This document shows, in pieces, positions 9,208 to 20,980 of a DNA stretch of 64,000 nt (its first letter is position 1; every line of letters begins with the position of its first letter). A program made the translations under genes and the position numbers. The notes under the pieces are model-generated. The model ran no database searches, was not told where the DNA came from, and saw only the letters and a list, made by a program, of their open reading frames with translations. The DNA is taken from assembly GCA_947247005.1 (NCBI GenBank), contig OX365948.1:41234601-41298600 (forward strand). The letters run 5' to 3'. This DNA is from Spisula solida (lineage: Eukaryota > Mollusca > Bivalvia > Venerida > Mactridae).

Positions 9208-11004
9208 GTAAACAGTGAAACAAATCATACACTGAAACACAATAGAATCCAACGGAGAAAGCAGAACTGAGCAATATCATATTTTTCACAAACCGGATAA
9301 TTATTACATGATACGAGAAATTGCTATATAAAGACTAAATTAAGCTTATATGATAGAAAATAATATAGAATAATTAAAATTTATCGTTTCACATTCAGAC
9401 AAGATAGATAAATTAGATTCGGTCATGATATTACATTCAATATATCAAATTTCTGTACATTTTATATGGAGTGTTAGCAGATCAACTGGCAGTTAGAAAA
9501 TGGTTTGTGAGGATTTTAGTTGTTATTGGGGAGAGGGGGAAACAGCAATTTTGTAATGACTGCAATAATACCATATTTTGCAATAAACACTTCATAAAAT
9601 GTGCAACTGATGTAACATGAATAATGAGAATATCATGTTTACGTTATATTGCTGCATGCAAATTGGACGAGCATGCATGTACCGTATTCTTCTTGCCAAC
9701 ATTTTTATTAACATAGAATGGTATTTTCAAAGTATTGCCTGTACTACTACATAACAGTTATCAACCGAGGATTGCAACAAAAACTAGATACGACTCCTTC
9801 ACACAACTTTAAACATTTTCCAAGTTTTTTCTTTGGATCCATTATTTCTTATTTGCATCCAATATGCAGCAGCATGCTATACTTGGATAAATATGGTAGA
9901 GGCAGATCTCTATATACATGTAATTTTCAAAATTATATTGGGATCACTAACACAAATTATCAAATGATTATCAATATGTTGAAAATTAAAATTCAATTCA
10001 CCCCTTCCCATTTTAGGAATTTATTCAGATGACAATCTATCCATTAATTAATTATGGCCTAATAGCATGACTCAGCAAAATCAGCAAGTATTGCGTAACC
10101 ATCCATCATGGTCGACCAATTGTACGAAAACCACTTTTCCCAAGATTCACAGCAAATTTCATTCATTTCCAAGTTTGTTTGTTATTTACGTAACTCAAGA
10201 GCCAGAAAACAACCCGGTATTAATTATTCATATTAATGGTACCCCCGATATCAGTAATTGGATCGTAATTACGCGAGACTTGAGACCCTGCCTACATGTC
10301 ATATCAATCTCCATATCAACAATTTCATGCATTCTGCAAACCACTGTATCACTATTAATCACTAATACGCTTTTGAAATATTGTACACTAAACCATTACG
10401 TTACTACAAACTGTATCAAGACAAATTCATGATTTCTATGAACGACTGTCACATCAAAAGAGCCGTTTCATTACATAGAAGATATGGTAAAAATAACACA
10501 TGCCTTTGTTAGCACTGAGCCTGAGCTCGTACAGAACGTTGATCAATAGTTAGCCATGTCACAGGCAGGAAGAAAGAGCTAGATATTTCGGATATATGTA
10601 CCATGTTTAATCATGCATGTTATAGCAACAAGTACAAAATGGCCTCTTGATGTTCGTGATGAAATGTATTATAATACATAATGAGGATCAATCCATTATA
10701 TTGAATAGGGATGCACAAGAACAGAATGCAAACACTCCTTCACGCATGCAACATCCCTTGATTTTGGAATGAAATAATCAACAGGAATATTATAACCGGC
10801 TAAAGTAGATGGAAGTATTGTGGTCATTCCTAACTTATACATGTTTGTTCATAGATTTTATGGAATTTTCACCAATTTTAATCATAATTATAGCAGCCAG
10901 CTGACCTAACCAGTACTAAATAGTAAAATTCACGGTTAAGTTGTTATTATGATACACAAACAGAAGTAACTCTCACAGTTAAGTTACCATTATGATACAC
11001 AATA

Positions 11005-11280
11005 GGTGGACTTGATTGACAAATTGGGACATGAAGACCATGACATTGTGATCGGTACACAACACAATGTGCCAAATTAATTAGACTGGTACCATGAACT
11101 GACTCAAACTTTTATGGCTCCTAATATTTTTATATTTAGACAGCAGGAACCAGTCTATCCTGTATCAGGTTGCAGTCGAGCTATTCTGCATGGCCTGCAT
11201 GTACCGAATTGATGCAGGAGCAACACAGCTATTTAAATTAGTACATTGGGTACAAATCAGAGTGTACAATCAAGTCCACC
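11005..11280. mobile_element. TA-flanked MITE, ~276 bp
   Basis: GGTGGACTTGATTG at the left and CAATCAAGTCCACC at the right are perfect inverted repeats, each flanked by TA (11003-11004, 11281-11282). This is the target-site pattern of Tc1/mariner elements. An inner pair ACTGGTACCATG / AGGAACCAGTCTAT adds a second fold. Confidence 0.8.
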
Positions 11281-11324
11281 TAATGAGAAGACAGGGTGAC
11301 TAAGAAATATAATCAGGTTATAAA

Positions 11325-11385
11325 TAGAAACATGTCAGCTATAAATAGAAACATGTCAGCTATAAATAGAATCATGTCAATCTAC
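11325..11385. repeat. 21 bp minisatellite, 3 copies
   Basis: ATAAATAGAAACATGTCAGCT repeated three times, the last diverging to ATCATGTCAATC. It lies 80 bp from the donor of FN3 domain 7. Confidence 0.85.
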
Positions 11386-11467
11386 AGGGTACTGTTTGTT
11401 ATTGTCAAAACACACGGCATTATTGTTAGTATTCATTCAGTCGTGCTTAGACTGAAAATAAACATAC

Positions 11468-11761
11468 TCTTTCCAAATGTTCGATATTGCAGTCTAGGGG
11501 TCCAGGGGCCAGCACCTTTGAGAGTGTACGCCTTGATTTGGAACACATAATCAGTATTCATGTGTAAATTTTCCACATCATGCTGCGTTTCGGTAATGTT
11601 TAATTCTTCAACATTTATAGAATCAGCAAGTTGGTGAAAGACCAACTGGTACATGACTATGTCACCATTACGTAGTTTTTGTGCTGGAAGGTCCCAAGCA
11701 AGGCGTACAGAGTTCTCAGTGAGGCCGACAGCCGAGAAATTCTGAGGGGCTCCTTGGGGTA
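11468..11761 (-). CDS. Lar: LAR exon: FN3 domain 7 (complete domain in one exon)
   Basis: 294 nt, phase 1 at both ends (acceptor AG 11763-11762; donor A|GTATGT with GT at 11467-11466). It encodes PQGAPQNFSAVGLTENSVRL, then AWDLPAQKLRNGDIVMYQLV, LNITETQHDVENLHMNTDYV and FQIKAYTLKGAGPWTPRLQY ending RTFGK. It aligns with LAR FN7 ('GFPQNLxxxGxTxxxxxLxWxPPxLAxRNGxI', 'TxKGxGPxSPSxQxRT'). One sequon (N-I-T). The donor choice rests on the strong GTATGT and on frame continuity. It leaves a Lys codon (A|AG) at the junction with FN8. Confidence 0.95.
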
Positions 11762-12610
11762 CTGAAATTTGATCACCGCGATTATAAATTTACCGTTCTT
11801 TACCTTTTATGTCAGGCATATATAGTATACATGTACAGAGAAGCATTTAAGCATGTGAAATAATTATTGGCCCTCATTTCTGGCGTTCACGCCTAACATT
11901 TTATGGGATGCATTGTGATTATGGTTATTAAGGTGTTAGTTGACCTTTGCTGTTTTCCAGATAATGTAAGCAAGCAGAAACATTTTGGACAATAATATAA
12001 TAATCACCCAACCACCTGGTTTAGAATATTGTCCATACCCCATACATGTACCCCCCATACATGTACAAGCTGTTAGCCAAAATTAGCTGAATTTATGCCA
12101 GTTTTCAGCAATTCTTAATATATTCAGCCCCGTATGGTAGCTATATACCAATATATGCCATAAATATATAACCTTACTTTAGTTTTCCTGGAACTATGTT
12201 ACAATCAACCAGTACTGACTTGCTTTTACATAAAATATGTCAAAGAAGGAATTCTAGTTATCCGCCCTACCCGAGAATCGACTATCCCCGAATCTAATCC
12301 AGACCATCCCAGTGACAGGCTACCCATAGTGACAGTCTAACCTGCCATGTAGTTTTAATGTCTCATGGTTTTTTTTCTTAAAAAGGTACAGCAATCCAGA
12401 GCTAAATTTATCATATTCAAATAGCTTATTTTTGCACTTGGTATGTCTCTTAAGAACAAAGATTAGATTTCATGATAGCAAACATCTGTAGACATCTGAT
12501 TTCATTATAAAAACATTAAAATCATATTCCAAGAAACATTTTCCGAGCTTATTCAGTTTACTTGAAACATGACAATAGACTGGAACACATGTATATACAT
12601 AGAAATCTAC
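11762..12610. other. Intron between FN3 domains 6 and 7
   Basis: Phase 1 intron. A weak third copy of the TTTTCCTGGA dispersed repeat lies at about 12178-12345; otherwise nothing recognised. Confidence 0.65.
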
Positions 12611-12703
12611 CTCCATCTGGTGTAGCCAGTTCAATGACGGCTCGTTCTCCAAAATCTATCTCGTTACTGGCGAGGACACGGAACTCATACACCGCACCAC
12701 GAT
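12611..12703 (-). CDS. Lar: LAR exon: FN3 domain 6, C-terminal part
   Basis: 93 nt, phase 1 at both ends (acceptor AG 12705-12704 preceded by TTTTTTATTCC; donor GTAGAT with GT at 12610-12609). It encodes the F and G strands of the domain begun at 17801-17995: RGAVYEFRVLASNEIDFGER then AVIELATPDG. This matches the LAR FN6 pattern 'GxxYxFRLxAxNxxGxGEExxxExxxPE'. The intron that separates the two halves is about 5.1 kb and carries the palindromic foldback-like element. Confidence 0.94.
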
Positions 12704-13164
12704 CTGGAATAAAAAATAATTTGATAAAAGTTTCATGCAAACCAAAACAGTTTACATGCATCAGTAAAAAAACAAGAATGGGGTTTGATTCCAAAAGGGC
12801 CATAACTCACTACAGGCAATAATCTACTGACGTAAAATTCCTGACAATATCCAAAACTAGGACCAACTTTGTGACAAACATCGTCCAGACAGACAAATGT
12901 CCAGCACAGTAAACTGTTGGGAGACATAATTTCATCACTGGGAAATATTGGTCCGAAAAAATTGCAGGTTTAGATTTTAAAAGCACACAAAAAAAGCGAT
13001 TGAGTCACAAAAAACTAAAAGCATGCCATGATCAGACAAGAATGGACATCAGTTTTCAAACAAAGAAGTGGAGAATTAATTTGATCTAACATCAAGATTC
13101 TACACATCAGGGGAAAAAACTGAACGTCCATAAATTACGAGTTTCAAACAATTTTCAAAAGTGG

Positions 13165-13390
13165 AAAGGTCATCCCTCTTAGATATAAAGGCAAACATTC
13201 TCAGCAAAGTTTAGACACTTTGTAAAAGATGGTTACAGGAGGTTACCCCTCTTGGATTAGAGGTAAAATTTTCTCAGTAAAGTTCATGATTCTTTGCGAA
13301 AGATGGCTATAAGGTTATCCCTCTTGGATTAGAGGCAAAATGTTCTTGGCAAAGTTCAAGACACTTTGTATAAGATGGTTACAGGCAAAG
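13165..13390. repeat. Three degenerate ~73 bp tandem units
   Basis: Each has (A)GGTTAYCCCTCTTGGATTAGAGG, AAATTTCTCAGYAAAGTTCA and CTTTGTAAAAGATGG-like parts in the same order. Confidence 0.7.
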
Positions 13391-13979
13391 AATACATGTG
13401 TATACATAATGTTGGCACAGCCTCAAACAAACGTAGATATAAGATAACAAACTCTATGAGGATCCAACATTGAATGATAAGACACTAAATTTTATCAAAA
13501 TCTAGTCTCACTTTGGTCGTTTTTGTCAAGATAATTCCAATTTTAAGTCTTGAGAAAAGGTTTTTCAATTGCGCAGGTGTTACCAGGAATGTGCCATTGA
13601 AATTTTCCTAATTTTAAATGTATTAGCATTTATCAGAAGAAAGAATTACATAAATATGACATAATACCTTTGAAATGATATTATAGATAAATGAACGTAC
13701 TCTATGGTAACGAACATACTCTATGGTACATACGTAATTATATTCTATTTATACATCTTCAGATCTTTCAGAGATTTTTTAATGAAATTTGTATTAAACA
13801 TTTTATATCGTATTATCTACATATATAATCAAAAACATCTAAATATACACTTATACACCGTGAGACACAATTACATTATTGAAATAATTCTTCATACAAT
13901 TTCAGGGTAAAAACGATCGTCTTCAAAAATAACCAAGTTTTCTTTATTAAAATGCATGTATATTCAATGTGTTATGTTT

Positions 13980-15677
13980 CCGGTGTAGCAGTCAGTTTTT
14001 TTCCCCCTCTATTTTTTCCCCGGGGAAAAAATTGACTAGTCAGTTTCTTCCCCGGGGAAAAAATTGACTAGTCAGCTTTTTCCCCGGGGAAAAAATTGAC
14101 TAGTTATTTTTTTCCCCGGGGAAAAAACTGACTAGTCAATTTTTTCCCCCCTTAGGTCCTTTTTTTCCCCCCTATGAAATTGTTCTTTCTAGTGAAGAAT
14201 AATTGATTTATTAGAGGGGGGAAGAAATTGACTAGTCAGTTCTTTCCCCCAGACTTGTTTTTTACTGATTGGAAGGAAGAAAAACTGACTTGTCCATTCT
14301 ATCCCTGTTTTGTTTATGGCTAATATGAGGTTAAATTATTGGTACTTGTCCATTCGTTCACCCCTAGTTAATGAATTATGGGAGGGGTGAAGATATTGAC
14401 TAGTCTGTTCTTTCCCCCCACCGACTTTCTTCGCCATTTTCTTCCACCTCAGATGAGTCATAAACAAGTTGAATGGGGGAAAGGAAAGGACTAGTAAGTT
14501 CCTTTCCCCCCCCCCTCTGTTCGGACGTTTACTAGAAGGGTAGGGAAAGAAAGGACTAGTCAGTTTCTTCCCCCCTCTGTTCAGACATTTACAAATATGA
14601 TGGGGGAAAGAATGGACTAGTCAGTTTCTTCCCCCTCTGTTCAGAAGTTTACAAGTATGAGGGGGAAAAGAACTGACTAGTCAGTTTCTTCCCCCTCTGT
14701 TCAGACATTTACAAGTATGATGGGGGAAAGAACTGACTAGTCAGTTTCTTCCCCCCTCTGTTCAGACATTTACAAGTATGATGGGGGAAAGAATGGACTA
14801 GTCAGTTTCTCCCCCTCCCCCTTTGTTCAGCCGTTTACAAGTATGATGGGGGAAAGAATGGACTAGTCAGTTTCTTCCCCCCTCAGTTCAGACATTTACA
14901 AGTATGATGGGGGAAAGAACTGACTAGTCAGTTTCTTCCCCCCTCTGTTCAGACATTTACAAGTATGATGGGGGAAAGAATGGACTAGTCAGTTTCTCCC
15001 CCTCCCCCTCTGTTCAGCCGTTTACAAGTATGATTGGGAAAAGAATGGACTAGTCAGTTTCTTCCCCCCTCTGTTCAGACGTTTACAATAATAATAATTA
15101 AATATTAGAGAGTAGAATCTAGGAGATATAAATCAGGGTGGGGAAAGAAAGGTCTAGTCAAGATTTCTTCCCCCCCTCTGTTCAGACATTTACAGGTATG
15201 ATGGGGGAAAGAATGGACTAGTCAGTTTCTTCCCCCCTCTGTTCAGATGTTTACAATAATAATAATTAAATATTAGAGAGTAGAATCTAGGAGATATAAA
15301 TCAGGGTGGGGAAAGAAAGGTCTAGTCAAGATTTCTTCCCCCCCTCTGTTCAGACGTTTACAGGTATGATGGGGGAAAGAATGGACTAGTCAGTTTCTTC
15401 CCCCCTCTGTTCAGACGTTTACAATAATAATAATTAAATATTAGAGAGTAGAATCTAGGAGATATAAATCAACAAAAAAAGTTTAAAAAAAACTTCCCCA
15501 TCGCAAAATAATAGTTAGTTTTTTCCCCAATCACAAAAATATAATTGTAGGGGGGAAAAACCTGACTAGGGGGGAAAAACTGACTAGTCAGTTTCTTCCC
15601 CCGGGGAAAAAACTGACTAGTCAATTTTTTCCCCTGGGAAAAAACTGACTGGGGGAAAAACTGAACTGTTACACCGG
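13980..15677. mobile_element. Foldback-like palindromic element, 1.7 kb
   Basis: The ends are inverted copies: CCGGTGTAGCAGTCAG followed by T and C runs at 13980, and the complement of CCGGTGTAACAGTTCAG at 15661-15677. TTT lies on both outer sides (possible 3 bp target duplication). The interior is a tandem array of ~60 bp units, each containing GACTAGTCAGTTTCTTCCCCC, GTTCAGACATTTACAAGTATG and GGGGGAAAGAA. The unit core GGGGGAAAGAACTGACTAGTCAG...TTTCTTCCCCC is itself nearly palindromic around TGACTAGTCA. The left and right shoulders carry TTTTTTCCCCGGGGAAAAAA palindromes. Three copies of a longer variant with ACAATAATAATAATTAAATA lie at about 15085, 15252 and 15420. No transposase frame is present, so it would be non-autonomous. 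It lies inside the intron that splits FN3 domain 6. Confidence 0.7.
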
Positions 15678-16019
15678 TTTCAATTTTGTCTTATTTTCTT
15701 CATTTTAAGAGTTTTGATTTGAAACATTTTATGGCTTATCAAGGTAATTTGCAGAATCAGTACATTAAAGTTTATCAATTGGAAACACTTTAAAAAGTTT
15801 TGCTTTATTATAAGCTATAAAAGACTTATTGACTTCAAATATTTTATAAGAAAATAGTTAAGGTCAAATGGCATGAAATGGTATTCAGCTTTTTATTACT
15901 GTTATTCCTTAACTTCTTAGGACTTCAGACAGCTAAAACTCGGTATTTCAGCCTTTTTTTCGGTTAGAACTAGGTCAATCAGCTAGAGCATTCAGCTTTT
16001 TAATTGCTGAAACTAGTTC

Positions 16020-16160
16020 ATTCAACTTTTTGACAGCTGGAACATGGGCAGTTCATTTTCTCGTTTATGTGTTGGGCATTGTGCCTTGTAATTGTGGTAT
16101 GTGATGTTTTTTTATGTTTTCTGTACTTGGCTGGTTAAGTTGAGTGCTGCCTTCCTTGTT
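16020..16160. repeat. Dispersed repeat shared with 63255-63400
   Basis: Shares TGTAATTGTGGTATGTGATG, TATGTTTTCTGTNCTTGGCT and AGTTGAGT in order and orientation with 63255-63400. Probably part of an old transposon. Confidence 0.55.
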
Positions 16161-16288
16161 TGACTTTATATTATCTTTATGTACACGGGACGGCTGGTAT
16201 GGTCGTGAAGGGGAAGGTTTGGGGCAGGTCGGTTGGAGAAGGATGATGATTTAAGAATTAATTGTCAAGAGACGTTGGTAAAATATGT

Positions 16289-16545
16289 ATGCCCCCTTGC
16301 CTGGCAGCTAATTGGTTAATGTTAAAGTTGACCGTGACCTTGACCTTATAACAGGAATAGGGTTCATCTAAAGGTCATCACCAACCGGATAGAACCTGGT
16401 GGCATGTAGAATCAATCAGCATGTAGAATCAATCGTTTTCTGCATGGGTATCAATCAATGATGGATAGGGAAGAAATCTACAGACAGTCCAAACAGATCA
16501 AACATCATCACATGCAATACACCCCCAGTTCCTGGAAGGGGGCAT
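16289..16545. mobile_element. Possible short pearl-like element
   Basis: ATGCCCCCTT (16289-16298) and AAGGGGGCAT (16536-16545) are inverted. Inside is GTTGACCGTGACCTTGACC, a phrase common in pearl-like units. It lacks the microsatellite, so the call is tentative. Confidence 0.4.
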
Positions 16546-17472
16546 TCTTAATACAGGCCTATAATGGATTTAACGCATGCTGCCCACCTATCTTAATACG
16601 AGTAATGAAGTAAGCAGGTCTGTTGAAGGAGGCCAATTAGCTGCCAATTACTTTAACTCGTTTGAGCTTTAAATCATACATTTTCACAAGGCAGAAAATC
16701 AGTTAGTTCACAGGGTTAAATAAAGTTGTTTCTGCCTTTTTAAGTACAATTGTTTAATTTGACAAGCACATTTTTTTGCAAACTATGGAACTGGTAAATA
16801 AAGTGAAATTAAAATTCTTGTGAAAATGTTGTATTTTACCATACAGTATAGTCCAGAGAATTTGACACGACTCTTAACCTTCAATTAGCATAATTTAACA
16901 GCTGATAAATTGTCTATATTTATAATCCCGGTTGTATGTTTTCATAAGCGGAAGTATCACGAAGATGCTCGAGGTGTAATACCAACACAAATCTAAAAGA
17001 CCGATATTGCACGATTTGCTCGCGGAAATTTATATATTCAACGCAAGAACCTCGTAATATATTCATGCATAAAGGTCAGGATCATGTCAAATTATCTGTG
17101 CTATATATACCTTATATCAGGTTGAAAACAAAGTATTTTTAATATGATTTGTTCTCTACCCATTTTATATGAAGCAAGTCTCCATATGATACTGTATGTT
17201 TAATAAAATTATGAAATTTCTCAAACAATTGACATTGCAGCATGGGAGAATGAATTATGTTAAAATTAACACACAAGCATACATGAGAGATAAATTCATA
17301 GATTCCAGGGGATGTGAAGGTTGTTACCATATGGGAAAGATCAATGGATTTCATGCCGAAGGCATTTCATGAGTCAGCACTCCTGACAATCAAGTACTTT
17401 GATCAATGATTATTCTAAGAAGATTTAACTGGTGTCATCAATGAGAAGTTGAATACTGTCTTCCTGTGTTAG

Positions 17473-17742
17473 CTAGTGCTTGACATGTGGAATTGATCCA
17501 GGAGAAAGACATGTGGAATTGATCCACCAGAAAGAAATGTTGAATTGATCCACCCGAAAGACATAAGGAATTGATCCAGCAGAAAGACATGTAGAATTGA
17601 TCCACTAGAAAGACATGTGGAATTGATTCACCAGAAAGACATGTGGAATAGATCCACCAGAAAGACATGTGGAATTGATCCACTAGAAAGATATGAGGAA
17701 TTAATACACTGGAAAGACATGTGGAAGAGATCCACCAAAAAG
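17473..17742. repeat. 26 bp minisatellite, ~10 copies
   Basis: Unit AGAAAGACATGTGGAATTGA followed by TCCACC. It ends about 60 bp from the donor of exon 17801-17995. The repeat-rich open frame on the minus strand here is a by-product. Confidence 0.9.
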
Positions 17743-17800
17743 ACATGAGGTGATTAACTCACACTACTCCGAGTTAAGTCTAGATGGGAGATTATCTTAC

Positions 17801-17995
17801 CTAGTGACTGTGTGATGTAAGATTGCTGATTCGGCTTCAATGATATCTGCTGGTAAATTTCTCCTTTCCTGCCCCAATACAGCTTATATCCAGTAATCTG
17901 GCCGTTAACGAATTCCGGTTTGGACCATGTGACCTGAGCGATTGGCGGATCTGGTTGGATCAATTCTGTGACCAGATGGCGTGGTTCCGATGGTA
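17801..17995 (-). CDS. Lar: LAR exon: FN3 domain 6, N-terminal part
   Basis: 195 nt, phase 1 at both ends (acceptor AG 17997-17996, donor GGTAAGA with GT 17800-17799). It encodes PSEPRHLVTELIQPDPPIAQ, then VTWSKPEFVNGQITGYKLYW, GRKGEIYQQISLKPNQQSYI and TQSL. The W of VTWSKP and GYKLYWGRKGE resemble LAR FN6 ('ALIQWHPP...LxGYRLKFGRKD'). The last codon is split and completed as Asp by 12611-12703. Confidence 0.94.
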
Positions 17996-18218
17996 CTAAA
18001 ATATAAAATTATTATTCATACATATAAATAATTGAAAATTACATCAACAATTATATTTCATTTTAGGCATCAAAAATATTTGTTTATTTCCGGCATACTG
18101 ACCTTCCCTAAAAGATTCCCTGGATCTGAAATGTTTTGATGGCATTTGAACAAAAAATCTGTATTTTCATTATATTTTATTCTTTTAGAAGGGTAAATAC
18201 TGTCTTTGGGTTTTAATA

Positions 18219-18476
18219 ATTTCCACCTTAACCCATCCTATTTTACTGTCATTTCCACCTTAACCCATCCTATTTTACTGTCATTTCCACCTTAACCCAT
18301 CCTAATTTACTGTCATTTCCACCTTAACCCATCTGTATTTACTGTCATTTCCACCTTAACCCATCCTAATTTACTGTCATTTCCACCTTAACCCATCTGT
18401 ATTTACTGTCATTTCCACCTTAACCCATCCTATTTTACTGTCATTTCCACTTTAACCCATCCTATTTTACTAGAAA
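18219..18476. repeat. 32 bp minisatellite, 8 copies
   Basis: Unit TTTCCACCTTAACCCATCCT followed by ATTTTACTGTCA, starting every 32 bp from about 18221. Two units carry the variant CTGTATTTAC. Confidence 0.92.
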
Positions 18477-18929
18477 CAAACAATTCTTTTAAGCCATGCC
18501 TTATTTTAATGTAGTATTCATGAGCAATTCATCGACATTGATTTTGCTGATGACCTCAACCATAAGATTGAATTGCCACAATTAATTGAAATCCATATTA
18601 GCTAGCAAAGTGGCATCCTCCCATTATGTTTTATATATCCACATGTTTACCACCTCCCCTTATCTGCCAAGTGCGAAATCACCTATAGTTAGCATCTAAT
18701 ATTTGACTTATATTACCTGTGTATGAAAATTTGATCAAAATCATATCATAAGTTTACTTAATAGTAATTTATTAAACAACTTTTAAAAACTTAAAACAAT
18801 CACTCTTGACACCTCATAACTGATGGTATCCATCATGAGGGTATAAGAGAGAAGCAAGGTTTCCCTTTTTATGTGTCTAGCAAGCAAATTACTTGTACCA
18901 TTTATATTTCGTCTTTGGTGCAAAGCAGC

Positions 18930-18995
18930 CTTGGATCGAACCAGGGACCTCCTGCACTCGAAGTAGATGCTCTATCACTAGGCCCTAACGGGGTT
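18930..18995 (-). repeat. tRNA-like SINE head (pol III A and B boxes)
   Basis: The minus strand reads TAGTGATAGAGCATCTAC (A box-like, 18963-18980), then GGTCCCTGGTTCGATCC (B box GGTTCGATCC at 18933-18942) at normal tRNA spacing, followed by GC-containing sequence. A full tRNA fold was not found, so it is best read as a tRNA-derived SINE of the same polarity as the host gene, ending about 30 bp from the FN5 exon. Confidence 0.5.
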
Positions 18996-19027
18996 ATACA
19001 GCCATAAGTGCAAATATAAGTACTTAC

Positions 19028-19342
19028 CAGCACCCTTTGTGCTTATTGTCTTGGGTCTAGATGAGATACCGTCCCCCTTGCGTGTATATCCAGCCACAGC
19101 TACCTGGTACATGGTATCGGGTTTAAGACCAGTGATTACCATCTCTGTCTTACTGCCATCATTAGTATCCTTAGTGTCGGCAGTGTTAGATATAGGCTCG
19201 TTGTTCTCATCCAGCTCGGCGTAATACACATAGTATCCACGTATGATACCATTGCGATCCTTGGAACGTGGTGGTCGCCATTCCACATAAATCGTCGTCG
19301 AGTTCACTGCTTGGACTACGACCTTCTTTGGTTCGTTTGGTA
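19028..19342 (-). CDS. Lar: LAR exon: FN3 domain 5 (complete domain in one exon)
   Basis: 315 nt, phase 1 at both ends (acceptor AG 19344-19343, donor GTAAGT at 19027-19022). It encodes PNEPKKVVVQAVNSTTIYVE, then WRPPRSKDRNGIIRGYYVYY, AELDENNEPISNTADTKDTN and MVITGLKPDTMYQVAVAGYT, ending RKGDGISSRPKTISTKGA. It matches LAR FN5 very closely ('PPRKVEVEAVNxTxVxVxW', 'HGQIRGYQVxYVRxENGEP', 'TxKGDGARSKPKxVxTTGA'). One sequon (N-S-T). In vertebrate LAR proteins this domain can be altered by a 27 nt alternative exon; I see no equivalent here. Confidence 0.97.
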
Positions 19343-19539
19343 CTATAACAAAAGTAATGACAAGAAAAGATGAGTATATTTATGTCGACATCATGTACCT
19401 ATAAGGTCGATTTCGTGAAATATTGATTTTTAACAAATCAACCAGGTTTCATTAAAGTTATTAAAATGCTGTAAAACCTTGCTATCTGAGCATTATATGT
19501 ATGAGTGCATGATCTACACTTTCAAATCAACCAAACACA

Positions 19540-19800
19540 GTCTCAATCCATTTGTCGTAATCAGTTTTCCTGTAAGCATTTTCAAGCCATTTGTTGTAAC
19601 CAGTTTTCCTGAAATATATTTTCAAGCCATTTGTCGTAACCAATTTTCCTGGGATACACTCTCAAGCCATTTGATGTAATCGGTTTTCCTGGAATACAAA
19701 CTCAAGCCATTTGTCATATCCAGTTTTCCTGGAATACATTCACAAGCCATTTGACGTAACCGACATAACCAGTTTTCCTGGAAAACATTCTAAAACAATT
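19540..19800. repeat. ~41 bp minisatellite, ~6 copies
   Basis: Unit approximately AAGCCATTTGTCGTAACCAG followed by TTTTCCTGGAATACATTCTC. Confidence 0.85.
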
Positions 19801-20304
19801 AAAAATTTTGATCACTGCACCAGATAACAAGGTTTTTTTGTATATTAAGACTAGCAATTGTTCATAAGAGAATAAAATCTATCAAAAACAAGTTTTATCA
19901 ATGATATGTTATTAAGTCATTTAATTACTTATAATTAAATCATTATACATGTAATTGATTTCTTACTTAAATGTAAAAATAACGAAGTTAAGAATTTGAC
20001 TTACAAAAAAATAGATAAACAAAACATGCATCGATCCTACATGCACCACAATTTACGTAGTAGGCGAAATTAGTATTTAATCTATCAGTAATTGGCAATA
20101 TGCGAAAAATCATGGCTGCAAGAGCGTTCCCAATTATAACTTGATTATTAAATTTATCAGTTAAATTGTCAGAATTCATATCATAAATTGTTTAAATATC
20201 TGTTAATATAAATATCTGTTAATATTTAAGTGTTAAAAGGACATGTACTAACTCTACTAATATTATTTGACTATTAACGATATATCAATAATTCATAGAC
20301 AGTT

Positions 20305-20980
20305 ACCGTATATGCCATATAGAACACACCCATAATGCTCCTAATTGTTCAGAGTATTAAAACAAAGTTTCAAAACAAATGGGCTATTATTTGGATATTA
20401 ACTGTCTATAGAAGTTGTGAATGAAACAAAAAAACTGCATCTGAAATGCTAAATACTGCAAAGTCACATATTGTACTTGTTCTCGCTTTGACAGTACTGC
20501 TGATAAAGGGTTTAGGGGTCAGTGATGATGACTGATGCAACCAAGCATAGAAATCTTCACACAGACTTTCAACAATCGACTGATCGATCGAGCCTGTATT
20601 TCCATTTTTCAAGGTGGATAACTCCGATGTAAACATGCATCGCTAACAGTTGACTTTGTGAATTACAGAAGAAATTTTTTTTCTTCAAAATTTCGTTATA
20701 AAAATTACTGGTGAATATCAGATAATTTATAACAAGTAAAAATATAATTATTAGATTAGGTTCAAAGAAAAGCCCACTGGCTATTTACGAATATTGGATA
20801 GTCTTTTTAATGATTTTTGTGGCGAGTTTGCTCGATAATACTCATTTCGTCTGAGAAATATTGCTTATGGCAATGAAAAATAATCAGAATTTTGTCTCAG
20901 CCAAAGCGCATTATCCAAAATTGAAGGAAAATTTTAACAGTAGGAGCGTTAAACATGACATATACGGCATATGATTAACG
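20305..20980. mobile_element. Possible inverted-repeat element, ~0.68 kb
   Basis: The left end has CCGTATATGCCATATA and later AATGCTCCTAATTGTTC. The right end, read in reverse complement, has CCGTATATGTCATGTTTAA then CGCTCCTACTGTTAA. A 76-codon minus-strand open frame (20406-20636) inside matches nothing I know. Confidence 0.45.

Larger units (their letters stand above)
8973..11467. other. Intron between FN3 domains 7 and 8
   Basis: Phase 1 intron of about 2.5 kb with two MITEs (9063-9207 and 11005-11280) and a 21 bp minisatellite (11325-11385). The long open stretches at 9718-10432 on the plus strand have the composition of AT-rich intron and match nothing I recognise. Confidence 0.7.
12704..17800. 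other. 5.1 kb intron inside FN3 domain 6
   Basis: Phase 1 intron. Contents: 73 bp-period repeat (13165-13390), foldback-like element (13980-15677), dispersed repeat (16020-16160), a pearl-like fragment (16289-16545) and a 26 bp minisatellite (17473-17742). No exon candidate seen. Confidence 0.7.

Noticed and set aside
9718..10432. Two plus-strand open frames of 104 and 121 codons in the FN7/FN8 intron
   Set aside because: Antisense to the host gene, AT-rich composition, no recognisable domain.
18930..18995. A functional tRNA gene
   Set aside because: A and B boxes are present but no complete cloverleaf or acceptor stem was seen; better explained as a SINE head.
19385..19405. Possible recursive splice site (TTATAG|GTACAT on the minus strand)
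   Set aside because: The pyrimidine tract is weak and the motif is common by chance.
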